64,000 nucleotides of DNA from Begonia masoniana. Taxonomy: Eukaryota > Streptophyta > Magnoliopsida > Cucurbitales > Begoniaceae. The position numbers and the translations under genes were made by a program. The stretch lies in NCBI GenBank assembly GCA_022432975.1, contig CM039511.1, forward strand, positions 24,295,153-24,359,152, given 5' to 3'. Below, piece by piece: positions 11,807-22,451 of this stretch (the first letter of the stretch is position 1; every line of letters begins with the position of its first letter). The notes beneath the pieces are model-generated. The model saw nothing but the letters and a program-made list of their open reading frames with translations, searched no databases and was not told the DNA's origin.

Positions 11807-12234
11807 GGTAAACCAGCATTTCCACTTTGCTCTTTCCTCTCTTCCATTTTTTGATCTCCTAATAAATAACTAAGTTCTACCCATGCAGGTAAGGACCGCT
11901 CATGGACGAAGGACAACTGCTTCTTGGTGACCAAAATCCCTTTCATGACACGCAAGCTTCCATTCCTCCATTGCCACCAGAAACAAGAATCTCAGACCTC
12001 TTCTTCCTATTCTCTCTTCTCCTCTACACATTCGCCTTCTACCCAGTATTGCCCATTTTCAGCTTCTTCCTTCCTTGTTTCTTTTCTTTCATGGTTTCTT
12101 CTATATTTTCTCTGCCTCGCTTTCAGTTTTAGTTCATCCCTTTTTCACTTTCTGTTATTCTCCTCCACCCGCATTTTCATTCCTTGCAAGAAACTCTTTC
12201 TCTATCATCCCCAGATTGCCATTGCTGTAATTTC

Positions 12235-12309
12235 ATGGGTAATTGTTTGAGCGATCCTAATAAATTGACGGCCGGAATTGTGCCTCAGGAGCTCATTAAA
12301 GGGCGTTCC
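12235..12309 (+). pseudogene. Possible captured N-terminal exon in the foldback loop (MGNC start)
   Basis: The loop contains CT-rich sequence resembling a plant 5' leader (about 11990-12230), then an ATG opening MGNCLSDPNKLTAGIVPQEL before entering the right arm. An MGNC start is typical of N-myristoylated and palmitoylated plant signalling proteins. The frame is too short to identify, so capture of a host gene 5' end is an inference. Confidence 0.3.
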
Positions 12310-12899
12310 GCCTCTACTGCTTGTTTCTGGTGGCAATGGAGGAATGGAAGCTTGCGTGTGATGAAAGAGATTTTGGTCACCAAGAAGCAGTTGTCCTTCG
12401 TCCATGGGCGGTCCTTACCTGCATGGGTAGAACTTAGTTATTTATTCGGAGATCAAAAAATGGAAGAGAGGAAAGAGCAAAGTGGAAATGCTGGTTTACC
12501 AGTTCATCAGCTTCAACTCCAGCTTCATGAAGAAGAACTAGAAGAAGAAGAAGGATGAGAAGAGAAGCAGGCACTGCCTTTGAATTTGCCATGCCTAACG
12601 AAGACGACGACGACAACAGCAGGATAATCCTTTTCATATAGCGAGTGTGGAAGAGGCGAGAGAAACAGAAAGAATGAGGTGCACTGTCTTTTACAGCGGT
12701 CCCCCGCCTCACATGATGCGGGTACCCGCATGACGCGGGGGGTCGGCGAGTACCCGGGTGACCCCCCGCGTGAGGGGACCCGCCCCACCCTCTGCGGGGG
12801 GTGATCGGTCCCCCGCAGAGCTTTATTTTGCACTTTCAATACTTCGAGCTTTTTTATGCACTTTTCCCATACTTCGGGCTTTTTTATGCACTTAATCCT

Positions 12900-13138
12900 T
12901 TGGATGGATTAAGCCATGACGTTTTTAACAGTTTAGTATTTTTAAATAAATTTAAAAATTTTATTATTTTTGCAATATATTATGTAGTGTTTCACTATTA
13001 TATAATGACACAAAATTATTGAAATAGTGGAATGAAAAATAATTGCATTGGTAACAAAATGCACTACCACTGCATTTGTGTGAGGATCATACATGAATCA
13101 TCTGTATGAAATCGAAAGGTACGTGCTTAGTTGACATT
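12900..13138. other. Spacer between the foldback and the truncated Gypsy element
   Basis: AT-rich sequence with no gene. The host Gypsy element (O) begins abruptly within gag at about 13139, so its 5' LTR and most of gag are missing. Confidence 0.5.
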
Positions 13139-13527
13139 TGACCCCTACTCACTATTTTCTCACACAAAGACTACCCCAAAGGTTACACCAAAACCTCCTG
13201 AACCAAGCAAGATTTTCACCCAAGCCGAAGAAAAGAAACCTTTCACGCGCAATTGGCCACCCAACGAATCAAGTAGTAAAACTCTAGTAGATACTGCCAA
13301 TCCCCTTAAATCCCGAGAGATGAAGTGTTATAAATGTCATGGAGTTGGTCATTTTATGGCTCAATGCCCCAATAGACGAGTGATGATCCTCCAAGAAGAC
13401 ACTGGTGAATTTGTAAGCGAGGACGAGGACGATCAAGAAGTGGTAAGAGAAGATGAGGAGGATAGTGATTCCCAAGAAGAGATTGTTCACGCACACGAAG
13501 GACCTCTACTTATGGTAAGAAGACGTG
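13139..13527 (+). pseudogene. Gypsy element O, piece 1: C-terminal gag with zinc knuckle
   Basis: The frame encodes a Pro/Lys-rich stretch, then a CCHC zinc knuckle CYKCHGVGHFMAQC (CX2CX4HX4C) and an acidic tail (SEDEDDQEVVREDEED) typical of gag ends in plant Ty3/Gypsy polyproteins. It is cut at 13527 by element A. The last five bases, ACGTG, recur at 24686-24690 where O resumes. Confidence 0.8.
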
Positions 13528-14129
13528 TGTAACACCCGACATTTTCTGCCATGTAATAATCTGTTGAATTATTGTATGGATTTAAATTGCCATTATTACA
13601 ATAACTATTTTATTGTAAACTTTGGAACATTTAATGGGGAGAGAACCGAACTAAAAGGCTAACTAAACTAAATATTAAGTTTAAAAGGCCAATGGAAGGA
13701 TAAATGTGGAAGTAATTCAGGTAGGTGGAAGTGAGCCAATGGTTGAATGACGTCTGGCAACTTGATGAAGAAGCTAAGTTCTTCCTCCTACGTGAAACCC
13801 TCACTTCTCATCTGTTTCTTCCCACTGCTCCTTGTTCTCTCTTCCTGGCGATTTTGACAAAGCACCAACACTTTGTTTCCTCAGATTTTCTTCTGCTCCT
13901 CCGTTAAGGTAAACATCTACTAATGCTAACAAGTTTGGACAAGTTTAATGTGGGTTTTTCTGGAAGTTGATGAAAACACACCGGTTTATTTTCTAAGGGT
14001 TTGAATGAGTTTGGAACAGACTCTTCTGACTTATTTGTTAGCATTTGTAGCTTGTTTATTTTCTGAATGTACATGTACAGGTTCGAACATTTCCGAGACT
14101 TTCCGGCTAACTGCATCGAGGAAAAACAG

Positions 14130-14668
14130 GTAAGTTCATAACCGTAGGTTGGCCCTTAAGGCCCTACATCACGGAGGTACTAGGTTTCCTGTTCTGTCGG
14201 GTTGTTTTGGGTTGAAAGGTTATAGTCTATGTTCTGAAATGTCTGGCTTCGATTTACTTTCTGTTGTCTTATTTCTGCTGTCTGCCTGTTTAAGTTCAAG
14301 CACCGTTCATGCATATACGTTTTCTCTGAAAGACATGCAAATGTTTTCTGTACACTGTTTGAAACTAATAAGATAAAATCCGACTGAAATGTACCAGGTT
14401 AAGTGCGAGACGGGGACTGGCCACAGATCTGTTTACTGTTTACCGTTTACTGTACTGTATCCCTGAATGTGCCTGATAGTGCACCCTCTCCCTCCCACAC
14501 TGTTTGCCAGTTCCCTTATAAGCTCCACTTAATTCTACTGCCACTGTAACTTAATGCTCTATACTGTCACCGTATTTCTGAAAAACCGCATGCATAGCAT
14601 TTTGCATCACTGCATTCTGATTATGTCCTTACTGAGTTTTAGACTCATAGGTGAACTCTCTGATGTAG
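14130..14668 (+). promoter_or_regulatory. Predicted leader intron in element A 5' LTR with splice-site pairing stem
   Basis: The donor is CAG/GTAAGT and the acceptor is TGATGTAG/GT, with a TTACTGAG branch-like motif about 40 bases upstream. A GGCC-N5-GGCC hairpin (14151-14163) runs into CCTACATCA (14163-14171), which is perfectly complementary to TGATGTAGG at the acceptor (14661-14669). This is an inference from sequence comparison of eight LTR copies. Confidence 0.55.
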
Positions 14669-15232
14669 GTACTGAACCTGAAACCGAAGACCTTGTTCCT
14701 CAAAATGACGATCTGATGTAATTGATTGATCAAGCTCACAGGTTGGTTGCTACAGTTAGACATAATTCTGTTCTGAGGTTCAAGTCTTTAAAATATAGTT
14801 TATATTGTAAAGTTTTATGAAATTCTGGTCTTGGTTTTAAAAGCCCTGTAGAAAACTTCTGTTTTGGGAGTTTCTGTAAATCTATGTTAAGTTTTGTACT
14901 GTCTTTGAAATTTTGAAACAATGTATAGATTCTGTTTCAAGGGTTAAACCCGCTGTATTTGACAGTTAAGTTTGTATTCTAGAGTATTTTGGAATTTGTT
15001 TGGGATATTCTCTGATAATCTGTGCATGGATTGTCTCTGGTTTTGGAATAATCGATGCAGTTGTTTTCTTGACCTTCTGTTAGGTTTTCTAACTTCTGTC
15101 ATGTTCCCATGCATGTTTTAAAACCGTGTTTAGAATCGGGTTTGAAGGTTTGAAGCCCTTATGCCTTCTGCTTGAAGTTTTCTGTTCTTATGACTTCCCG
15201 TTAAAGTTGTCAAGCTTTTGCCTTAAAATCTG

Positions 15233-17535
15233 CTTCTACCGATTTCATTCACTGCCTGCATCCACCGGTGACGTCATCCATCTTCCGGCTGACGTCATCT
15301 CCTTCTACCGATTTCGTTCACTGTCTGCATCCACCGGTGACGTCATCCATCTTCCGGCTGACGTCATCTCCTTCTACCGATTTCATTCACTGCCTGCATC
15401 CACCGGTGACGTCATCCATCTTCCGGCTGACATCATCTCCTTCTACCGATTTCGTTCACTGCCTGCATCCACCGGTGACGTCATCCATCTTCCGGCTGAC
15501 CTCATCTCCTTCTACCGATTTCGTTCACTGCCTGCATCCACCAGTGACGTCATCTCCTTCTACCGATTTCATTCACTGCCTGCATCCACCGGTGATGTCA
15601 TCCATCTTCCGGCTGACGTCATCTCCTTCTACCGATTTCGTTCACTGCCTGCATCCACCGGTGACGTCATCCATCTTCCGGCTGACGTCATCTCCTTCTA
15701 CCGAATTCATTCACTGCCTGCATCCATCGGTGACGTCATCCATCTTCCGGCTGACGTCATCTCCTTCTACCGATTTCATTTACTGTCTGCATCCACCGGT
15801 GACGTCATCCATCTTCCGGCTGACGTCATCTCCTTCTACCGATTTCGTTCACTGCCTGCATCCACCGGTGACGTCATCCATCTTCCGGCTGACGTCATCT
15901 CCTTCTACCGAATTCGTTCACTGCCTGCATCCACCGGTGACGTCATCCATCTTCCGGCTGACGTCATCTCCTTCTACCGATTTCGTTCACTGCCTGCATC
16001 CACCGGTGACGTCATCCATCTTCCGGCTGACGTCATCTCCTTCTACCGATTTCGTTCACTGCCTGCATCCACCGGTGACGTCATCCATCTTCCGGCTGAC
16101 GTCATCTCCTTCTACCGATTTCGTTCACTGCCTGCATCCACCGGTGACGTCATCCATCTTCCGGCTGACGTCATCTCCTTCTACCGATTTCGTTCACTGC
16201 CTGCATCCACCGGTGACGTCATCCATCTTCCGGCTGACGTCATCTCCTTCTACCGATTTCGTTCACTGCCTGCATCCACCGGTGACGTCATCCATCTTCC
16301 GGCTGACGTCATCTCCTTCTACCGATTTCGTTCACTGCCTGCATCCACCGGTGACGTCATCCATCTTCCGGCTGACGTCATCTCCTTCTACCGATTTCGT
16401 TCACTGCCTGCATCCACCGGTGACGTCATCCATCTTCCGGCTGACGTCATCTCCTTCTACCGATTTCGTTCACTGCCTGCATCCACCGGTGACGTCATCC
16501 ATCTTCCGGCTGACGTCATCTCCTTCTACCGATTTCGTTCACTGCCTGCATCCACCGGTGACGTCATCCATCTTCCGGCTGACGTCATCTCCTTCTACCG
16601 ATTTCGTTCACTGCCTGCATCCACCGGTGACGTCATCCATCTTCCGGCTGACGTCATCTCCTTCTACCGATTTCGTTCACTGCCTGCATCCACCGGTGAC
16701 GTCATCCATCTTCCGGCTGACGTCATCTCCTTCTACCGATTTCGTTCACTGCCTGCATCCACCGGTGACGTCATCCATCTTCCGGCTGACGTCATCTCCT
16801 TCTACCGATTTCGTTCACTGCCTGCATCCACCGGTGACGTCATCCATCTTCCGGCTGACGTCATCTCCTTCTACCGATTTCGTTCACTGCCTGCATCCAC
16901 CGGTGACGTCATCCATCTTCCGGCTGACGTCATCTCCTTCTACCGATTTCGTTCACTGCCTGCATCCACCGGTGACGTCATCCATCTTCCGGCTGACGTC
17001 ATCTCCTTCTACCGATTTCGTTCACTGCCTGCATCCACCGGTGACGTCATCCATCTTCCGGCTGACGTCATCTCCTTCTACCGATTTCGTTCACTGCCTG
17101 CATCCACCGGTGACGTCATCCATCTTCCGGCTGACGTCATCTCCTTCTACCGATTTCGTTCACTGCCTGCATCCACCGGTGACGTCATCCATCTTCCGGC
17201 TGACGTCATCTCCTTCTACCGATTTCGTTCACTGCCTGCATCCACCGGTGACGTCATCCATCTTCCGGCTGACGTCATCTCCTTCTACCGATTTCGTTCA
17301 CTGCCTGCATCCACCGGTGACGTCATCCATCTTCCGGCTGACGTCATCTCCTTCTACCGATTTCGTTCACTGCCTGCATCCACCGGTGACGTCATCCATC
17401 TTCCGGCTGACGTCATCTCCTTCTACCGATTTCGTTCACTGCCTGCATCCACCGGTGACGTCATCCATCTTCCGGCTGACGTCATCTCCTTCTACCGATT
17501 TCGTTCACTGCCTGCATCCACCGGTGACGTCATCA
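15233..17535 (+). repeat. 69-bp minisatellite in the 5' LTR, about 33 units, two TGACGTCA palindromes per unit
   Basis: The unit runs CTTCTACCGATTTCGTTCAC through CATCTTCCGGCTGACGTCAT. The first eleven or so units carry scattered changes and one is 24 bases short (about 15509-15553). From about 15900 onward the units are essentially identical. Each full unit contains GGTGACGTCATCC and GCTGACGTCATCT. The 69-base period has no stop in two frames, which creates 825- and 772-codon artefact frames. Confidence 0.97.
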
Positions 17536-17817
17536 CCCGAGAACTCTCTCTTTCTCCCTGTAAATGTTTTCTGTTATCCACTGTAGTTTCTCCCTCTCTG
17601 TGAAGTTACGTTTTTAGGGTTTGCGATGACAGTGCATGTTTCCTGTCATTCGATTCTGTTTCTCTGTAAATATTTTAAAAGTATAATGTCCACTATTTTG
17701 ACTGATATGTAAGAAGGAAAAAAAAAGAAGTTAGTCACCGTTTTCCGTCCACTGTCCCGGAGTGATGGCTCCAATCTCGGACCCCGATCGGGTTCCAGAT
17801 TTGGGCTGTCACAGTTG

Positions 17818-17829
17818 TGGTATCAGAGA
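17818..17829 (+). other. Primer-binding site of element A
   Basis: TGGTATCAGAGA begins four bases after the LTR end. It matches 11 of 12 positions of the plant initiator-Met tRNA complement (TGGTATCAGAGC). Confidence 0.85.
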
Positions 17830-17975
17830 GAAAAGGTTTTAAAACCGATTATGTGAAATGTCTGACTGCACAACCCGCCATGTGAGATCGCTCCACCAAC
17901 TGTAAGTGTCTAATGTTCTGTAAAAAGTTTCTGTTTATTAAATTTAGTTATTTCGTTTATAGGATTATTTTAGAA

Positions 17976-18443
17976 ATGGTGAGAAGACATCAAGATGAAA
18001 CAAGTGACAGCGCCAGAACCATTGATCGTTTAACCGAGCTGGTGGAGGTACAATCCCGAATGGTGGAATGCATGATGGCCAGAGAAGATGACAGAAACAA
18101 TAACCATGGAAATAACAATCACGCTAATGCTCCGCGTGACACCAGTGGAGATAGATTCCGACGACTTCAACCGCCGGCATTTGATGGGCTATCTACGGAC
18201 CCGACTCATGCTGAGGAATGGATCCGGCAGATCGAGCGTATGTTCAACTGCGCTGAAGTGGAAAAGAATAAGAAGGTTGTATGTGCCACCTTTCATCTCA
18301 TCAAAAGCGCTGGATTTTGGTGGGACTCGATGCAGTCCACTACCGTGGCACTGAGCTGGGAGGGATTTAAGAAGATCTTTTACGAGAAGTATTTTGACCA
18401 CAGTGTGAGGAAGGAGAAGTTAGTTGACTTCTCTCAGCTATGA
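17976..18443 (+). pseudogene. Element A gag, N-terminal part with capsid domain
   Basis: Begins MVRRHQDETSD. The capsid signature FRRLQPPAFDGLSTDPTHAE, followed by EEWIRQIERMF, WWDS and FYEKYF, is typical of retrotransposon gag. The frame is stopped by TGA at 18441-18443 where the family has a charged residue, consistent with a CGA-to-TGA change, and then continues in the same frame. The gene would supply the virus-like particle protein. Confidence 0.85.
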
Positions 18444-18455
18444 CAATATGGGTCG

Positions 18456-18695
18456 GTGGCTGAGTATGTTCAGAAGTTCGAATCATTGTCCCGTTATGCA
18501 CCTCACCTAGTGGCCACCGATGAAAATAAGGTACACCAGTTCATTCAAGGGTTGAAGATGGACTTATTATGCGCGATCGCAACCGGGGGTTTTGATGAGG
18601 CACCGTATACAAAGGTGGTGGCCAAGGCTTATCAGTTGGAAGCCTTACAAATAAAGTCTCAGAGACAGAGGGATTCAACAAGAGGGATTATTTGA
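18456..18695 (+). pseudogene. Element A gag, middle part
   Basis: Same frame as the preceding piece. It carries VAEYVQKFESLSRYAPHLV and the HQFIQGLK block of the gag capsid C-terminal domain. It ends at a second in-frame TGA (18693-18695), after which a Gln-rich linker continues in frame. Confidence 0.8.
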
Positions 18696-18818
18696 AGTAT
18701 TCCTCAGCAGCAGCAACAACAACGGAGAGGTCAAAACCTGCAACCTCAACAGCAACAAAACAGGGGCATCAAAAGGCCCAATGAGACTCACACTTACCAA
18801 GATAAGGGAAAGAGACCG

Positions 18819-20162
18819 ATGGGAGCTCCTCAACTCATCATATGTCCACGGTGCCAGAAAAGCCATCAGGGCGAGTGCAGGTTTATCACTGGCGCTTGTT
18901 TTCGATGTGGCAAGGGAGGCCATCAAGTTCGGGATTGCCTAATGCCCGACACCAGAACGGGTCAAGCCGTGCCAAGAGTCTTTGCAATGATGGAGGATGT
19001 TGATGATGCTGATATGCACACAGCAATTACAGGTACAATTTCAGTATGTGATGCACCTGCCTATACCTTGTGGGACACGGGGGCCACACATTCGTTTGTG
19101 GCCATGGACTTCATAGTTAAACAGAGGTTTTGTAGTACGTCGTCAGATCAGCCCTACAGCATTATGCTACCGTCCGGAGAGTTTATGCACTCCGAGCAGG
19201 TGGTGCGGGGTGATATAGTGACGATAGGAGACCAGAAATTGTACGCCAACCTTATCTTCATCGGTATGAAAGGGTACGATGTCATTCTGGGGATGAACTG
19301 GCTATTTAGACATCAAGCCACCATCGACTGTAGGTCCGGGCTCGTGACTTTTAAGCGCCCGAACAAAGTAGAGTTCTCCTATCAGGCAGCACCGAAGAAA
19401 CATAGTATACCTGTTATATCCTCCTTGAAAGCTCAACAGCTGATGAGGTCAGGATGTGTCGGATTTCTTGCCCACGTAGTAGATGATCGGAGGCAAGATG
19501 AGGTCGAACTTCAAAATATTCCGGTGGTTCGAGACTTCCCTGAGGTTTTCTTAGATGACCTACCGGGATTGCCACCGGATCGTGAGATAGAGTTTGAGAT
19601 CGATGTGTATCCAGGTGCGGAACTAGTATCGAAGAATCCGTACCGCATGGCACCAATTGAGCTAAAGGAATTGAAGGCTCAGCTGAAAGAGTTGGTGGAC
19701 AAGGGTTTTGTGCGCCCCAGTTTCTCTCCGTGGGGTGCTCCTGTCTTATTTGTCAAGAAGAAGGATGGGTCCCTGCAGATGTGTATTGACTACCGTGAGC
19801 TGAACAAGTTGACTATCAGAAATAAGTACCCGTTGCCAAGAATCGACGATTTGTTTGATCAACTACAAGGGGCTCGGGTATTTTCTAAGATTGACTTACG
19901 CTCCGGTTATTACCAGTTGAAGGTCAGAGCTGAAGATATTCCAAAGACCGCCTTCAGAACTCGATACGGACACTACGAGTTCTTGGTGATGTCGTTCGGA
20001 TTAACTAATGCTCCGGCAGTATTTATGGACCTGATGAACAGGATATTCCAAGATGTCTTGGATAAATTTGTAATCGTTTTCATCGACGATATCCTAATTT
20101 ATTCCAGGAGTGAGGCCGAGCATGAAGAGCACTTGGCAATTGTGCTATCGACTCTGAGGTAG
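18819..20162 (+). pseudogene. Element A gag C-terminus, protease and reverse transcriptase core
   Basis: Domains in order are a zinc knuckle [14 protein letters not shown] (about residues 28-41 of this frame), an aspartic protease active site DTGATHSF, a linker [20 protein letters not shown], and an RT with [24 protein letters not shown] and the catalytic box FIDDILIYS. The frame ends at TAG 20160-20162. The family has Gln here (LRQHQLYAK), so a CAG-to-TAG change is likely. Start 18819 is just the first Met after the previous stop; coding continues in frame from upstream. Confidence 0.9.
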
Positions 20163-20228
20163 CATCAACTATATGCCAAGCTATCAAAGTGTGAGTTCTG
20201 GCTGAACAGAATTAATTTCCTTGGCCAT

Positions 20229-21548
20229 GTGGTGTCGGCTGAAGGAGTATCTGTGGACCAGGCCAAGATTGAGGCTGTAAGAGACTGGCCAAGGCTGAGG
20301 AATGCCAGTGAGGTACGGAGCTTTATTGGATTAGCTGGTTATTACAGAAAGTTCATCAAAGGATTCTCTATGATAGCAAAACCTATGACCAGCTTAACGA
20401 GGAAGGATATCAAATTCAGGTTGTCTGAAGCTTGCGAGATGAGCTTTCAGACACTTAAGCAGAAATTAACCACTGCTCCTCTGTTAGTATTGCCAGTTGA
20501 AGACGGCAAATTCAGCGTATATTGTGATGCGTCAAAAATTGGCTTGGGATGCGTATTGATGCAAGAAGGGAAAGTGATAGCATACGCGTCCAGACAATTG
20601 AAGAGCCATGAAGAAAACTACCCTACTCATGACCTTGAGTTAGGGGCAGTTGTATTTGCGCTGAAGGTATGGAGACACCACCTATATGGACAGTCATGTG
20701 AGGTATTTTCTGACCACAAGAGTTTGAAGTACCTCTTTACTCAGAAGGAGTTGAATATAAGACAGAGGCGGTGGTTAGAATTTGTAAAAGACTACGATGT
20801 TGAGATCAAATACCACCCTAGTAAAGCTAATGTGGTAGCTGATGCACTGAGCAGGATGCCAGCTACTGTGCAACCAGTTATGTCGGCCGTATCAATGCCT
20901 TTGAGGACGGAGATACAGAAGTTCGATATGGAGATAGTTTCTGGGCTATCGGCCATACTAGCAGACTTAACACTACGGCCCTCCGTCCTAGACCGAATTA
21001 AGGAAGCCCAGAAGACCAATTCAAAGGAGATGGCTGATATGGTGAGCAAGGTACCAATGGCCTCTTCCGAGTTCAGCTATTCGGGAGATGGTATCCTGAA
21101 GTTCAGAGATAGATGGTATGTTCCGAAGGATGAAGAGTTACGGAAGCACATCTTGTCGGAAGCCCACTCATCTTCTTTCTCTGTACATCCCGGTAGCACG
21201 AAGATGTATCAAGACTTGAAACTTCACTTCTGGTGGCCGAATATGAAGAATGAAGTGGCCAAGTATGTGGAGTCTTGTATGATATGTCAACAGGTCAAAG
21301 CTGAACATCAACGACTAAGTGGAACGCTTCAACCTCTCCCGATTCCCGAATGGAAGTGGGAGAACATCACAATGGACTTTGTTGTTGGCCTTCCAAGAAC
21401 AGCTAAAGGCCACAATAGTATATGGGTCATAGTGGACAGATTGACAAAGTCAGCCCATTTTCTACCTGTGAAGACGACATTCTCCATGGATCAGTATGCT
21501 GAGCTATATATTAGTGAGATTGTCAAGCTGCATGGTATTCCGTGTTAA
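20229..21548 (+). pseudogene. Element A RT C-terminus, RNase H and integrase N-terminal half
   Basis: Same frame as before. It contains the RT thumb ([13 protein letters not shown]), RNase H ([17 protein letters not shown], later [12 protein letters not shown] and ADALSRM), the integrase HHCC zinc region ([20 protein letters not shown], then CMICQQVK) and the first catalytic Asp (MDFVVGLP). The frame is lost at about 21541: after HGIP one base is missing relative to the family, giving a stop at 21546-21548. Confidence 0.9.
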
Positions 21549-22411
21549 TTGTTTCAGACCGGGATCCTAGATTCACTTCCAGGTTTTGGAAAAGTTTGCA
21601 GAGCTCCTTGGGCACTAGATTAGACTTCAGCACGGCATTTCATCCACAGACTGACGGACAATCTGAAAGAACAATCCAAATACTAGAAGATATGCTAAGG
21701 TCGTGTGTACTGGAATTTCATGCTCCTTGGAATAGATACTTGCCACTCGTGGAGTTTGCATACAACAATAGCTATCAGGCTACGATTGGTATGGCTCCAT
21801 ATGAAGCCCTTTATGGCAGGAAGTGTAGATCCCCATTGTGTTGGGATGAGGTCGGAGAAACCAAGCTTATCGGCCCTGAGATATTACAGCAGATGTCCGA
21901 GGTGATAGCTGCTATCAAACAACGGATAAAAATTGCTCAGAGTCGACAGAAGAGTTATGCGGACAATAGAAGAAGGGAGTTAGAGTTTGCCGAAGGCGAT
22001 GAAGTATTCCTGAAGGTGTCGCCTTTCAAGGGCGTGATGAGATTCGATAAGAAAGGAAAGCTCAGCCCACGGTTCATTGGCCCTTTTCCCATTTTGAAGA
22101 GAATTGGGAACATGGCCTACAGACTACAGCTACCAGCGTCAATGAATGGGTTCCACAATGTCTTTCATGTTTCGATGCTGAGAAAATGTGTACGAGATCC
22201 AACTCAGATCGTGAAACAGGTGGACTTCGATATCATGCCGACACTGACGTATGAAGAAAGGCCCATACAGATATTGGATATGTCACTCAAAGTATTGCAA
22301 AACAAGGTGGTTCCACTGGTAAAAGTGTTATGGCGCAACCACAATGTGGAGGAAGCCACATGGGAAAGACAAGCGGATGCCAGGGCCCAGTATCCGGAGC
22401 TATTCGCTTAG
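21542..22411 (+). pseudogene. Element A integrase C-terminal half with chromodomain-like tail
   Basis: Continues the integrase in the shifted frame with the second Asp (VSDRDPRFTSRFW) and catalytic Glu region (TDGQSERTIQILEDML), GPFPILKRIGNMAYRLQLP, NVFHVSMLRKC and the tail VKVLWRNHNVEEATWE. That tail is typical of the Tekay/Del chromovirus C-terminus. It ends with TAG at 22409-22411. The apparent start ATG is incidental. Confidence 0.9.
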
Positions 22412-22438
22412 GAAAATTTTGGGGACAAAATTTCTGTT

Positions 22439-22451
22439 AAGGTGGGTGGAA
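22439..22451 (+). other. Polypurine tract of element A
   Basis: AAGGTGGGTGGAA lies directly before the 3' LTR start at 22452, in the expected position of the plus-strand primer. Confidence 0.75.

Larger units (their letters stand above)
11383..12899. mobile_element. Large palindromic (foldback/MITE-like) element with gene-like sequence in arms and loop
   Basis: Inverted arms at 11383-11987 and 12320-12899 are almost perfect mirror copies, separated by a 332-bp loop. The outer ends read AGGATTAAGTGCATAAAAAAGC. Inside come a GC-rich block with repeated GCGGGTACCCGC palindromes, then gene-like DNA. The left arm lacks about one short block relative to the right arm, or the reverse. No transposase and no convincing TSD are visible. 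Being self-complementary, a transcript would form a long hairpin. Confidence 0.85.
13528..17813 (+). repeat. Element A 5' LTR, 4286 bp
   Basis: Starts TGTAACACCCG and ends GGGCTGTCACA. It is colinear with the 3' LTR until about 15233, where a 69-bp tandem array replaces single-copy sequence, and again after the array from CACCCGAGAAC to the end. It contains the predicted leader intron (14130-14668). A segment of roughly 130 bp present in the 3' LTR next to its repeat unit is missing here. Confidence 0.93.

Noticed and set aside
11444..12839. Several 90-125 codon frames on both strands
   Set aside because: They mirror each other because the arms of the foldback are inverted copies. Only the short signal-peptide-like exon and the MGNC start are worth noting as capture candidates.
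15126..17603. Overlapping 825- and 772-codon frames of a 23-residue repeat
   Set aside because: Artefact of the 69-bp minisatellite in the element A 5' LTR. The 3' LTR lacks the frame and the repeat is open in two frames.
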